Source: Patagioenas fasciata (taxonomy: Eukaryota; Chordata; Aves; Columbiformes; Columbidae). From it: 64,000 nt of DNA. Below the pieces are notes generated by a model that was given only the letters and a program-made list of their open reading frames with translations, was not told the DNA's origin and did not search any database. The DNA lies in the NCBI RefSeq assembly GCF_037038585.1, contig NC_092541.1, positions 3,345,445-3,409,444 on the forward strand, given 5' to 3'. The stretch's first letter is position 1, and every line of letters starts with the position of its first letter. This document shows, one piece after another, positions 63,363-64,000 of the stretch. Position numbers and translations under genes: made by a program.

Positions 63363-64000
63363 CTGCATGTTAACGTGAGCAGAAGCTCGTCACCAGAAGC
63401 AACGCCCCCCTGGGCTCATCAAAGCCGCTATTGCCATGTGGGGTCTGAGCAAAAGGACTTTTCTGTCTGGCTCTGGTTCTTTAATGACTTGGGTTTCTCA
63501 CCTACCAAAACGAGTCACCTTTCAGAGCAGCAGTGGGTGATGTGATAAGCAAATAATAACTTGGCCACGGCAGCTTAAATAAGTGCCATTTTTGCTGGCA
63601 CACCAGCATCTTGACAGCCCTTAGGACATGGGGACACAAGGACAAGAGTGTCTTGTCTCTGAGGGCTGATGGAGATCCTGCAGCTTTTGTGGAGATGGTT
63701 GGTTGAATAGGGAGGAGGGACCCAAATTAATTAAGAGGAAGGTGGGCAGCACTTGGCCATGAGATGGTGAGTTCGGAAGGAGCTGGTTCACCAGCCAGCG
63801 AGGTGATGGGTCTCCTCTTCTTCTGAAGGACTTGGGGAGGAGCTGAGATCACTGTGGGATGCACCTTTAAGGGACTGAGCACACTAATGCCTAAGAAATC
63901 AGGCTCTCTTATTTCTACCATTCACAGAATATTTTGATTCTCTTCTATTTTCTTTGATATAACTCTGGATTTCCCTATCATCTGCATAAAACGGTGATCC
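63363..64000. other. Intergenic stretch at the right edge
   Basis: No gene seen. An AT-rich patch at 63535-63600 includes tgataagcaaataataac (GATA-like then forkhead-like). Nothing else is recognisable. Confidence 0.4.

Noticed and set aside
55000-64000. Growth hormone or TCAM1/ICAM-like gene expected near SMARCD2
   Set aside because: No exon resembling either was found. If present, it lies beyond the right edge.

Overview
The window is bird nuclear DNA. About 32 pieces of CR1 LINE, the typical avian retroposon, are scattered through it. The introns are short, the GC content is high, and the order FTSJ3-PSMC5-SMARCD2 matches human 17q23, which points to a gene-dense avian microchromosome. 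The species cannot be named from the sequence.

Positions 1-26.3 kb hold two tandem plus-strand genes of the alpha-2-macroglobulin (A2M) family. The second copy (12377-25883) is complete. It has 36 coding exons and predicts 1476 residues, with a signal peptide, a bait region, an intact GCGEQ thioester and a receptor-binding domain. The first copy enters the window at its second exon. It keeps 20 exons in one open, phase-consistent frame and stops exactly at the end of the seventh macroglobulin domain. It has no CUB, thioester or receptor-binding exons. A good acceptor at 11098, an in-frame stop and a polyadenylation signal at 11226 suggest a substitute last exon. Two tracts that are about 96% identical to the second gene, one of them running through an intron, indicate gene conversion between otherwise diverged copies.

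Positions 26.4-55 kb hold three conserved housekeeping genes. FTSJ3 (minus strand, 838 residues, 2'-O-methyltransferase and pre-rRNA processing factor) and PSMC5 (plus strand, 406 residues, proteasome ATPase Rpt6) are head to head across a CpG-rich bidirectional promoter. SMARCD2 (minus strand, 501 residues, BAF60B subunit of SWI/SNF) converges on PSMC5, with the two polyadenylation signals about 100 bp apart. All exon boundaries given here were read from the sequence and the reading frames close exactly.

Positions 55-64 kb contain no convincing gene. They begin with GC boxes and a long GT-rich minisatellite upstream of SMARCD2. Beyond that are CR1 pieces and several AT-rich islands with clustered POU/homeodomain-like motifs that look like distal enhancers. 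In other vertebrates the growth hormone locus lies near SMARCD2, so a pituitary or developmental role is conceivable. That is inference.

No CRISPR array, tRNA, rRNA or recognisable retroviral/LTR element was seen.
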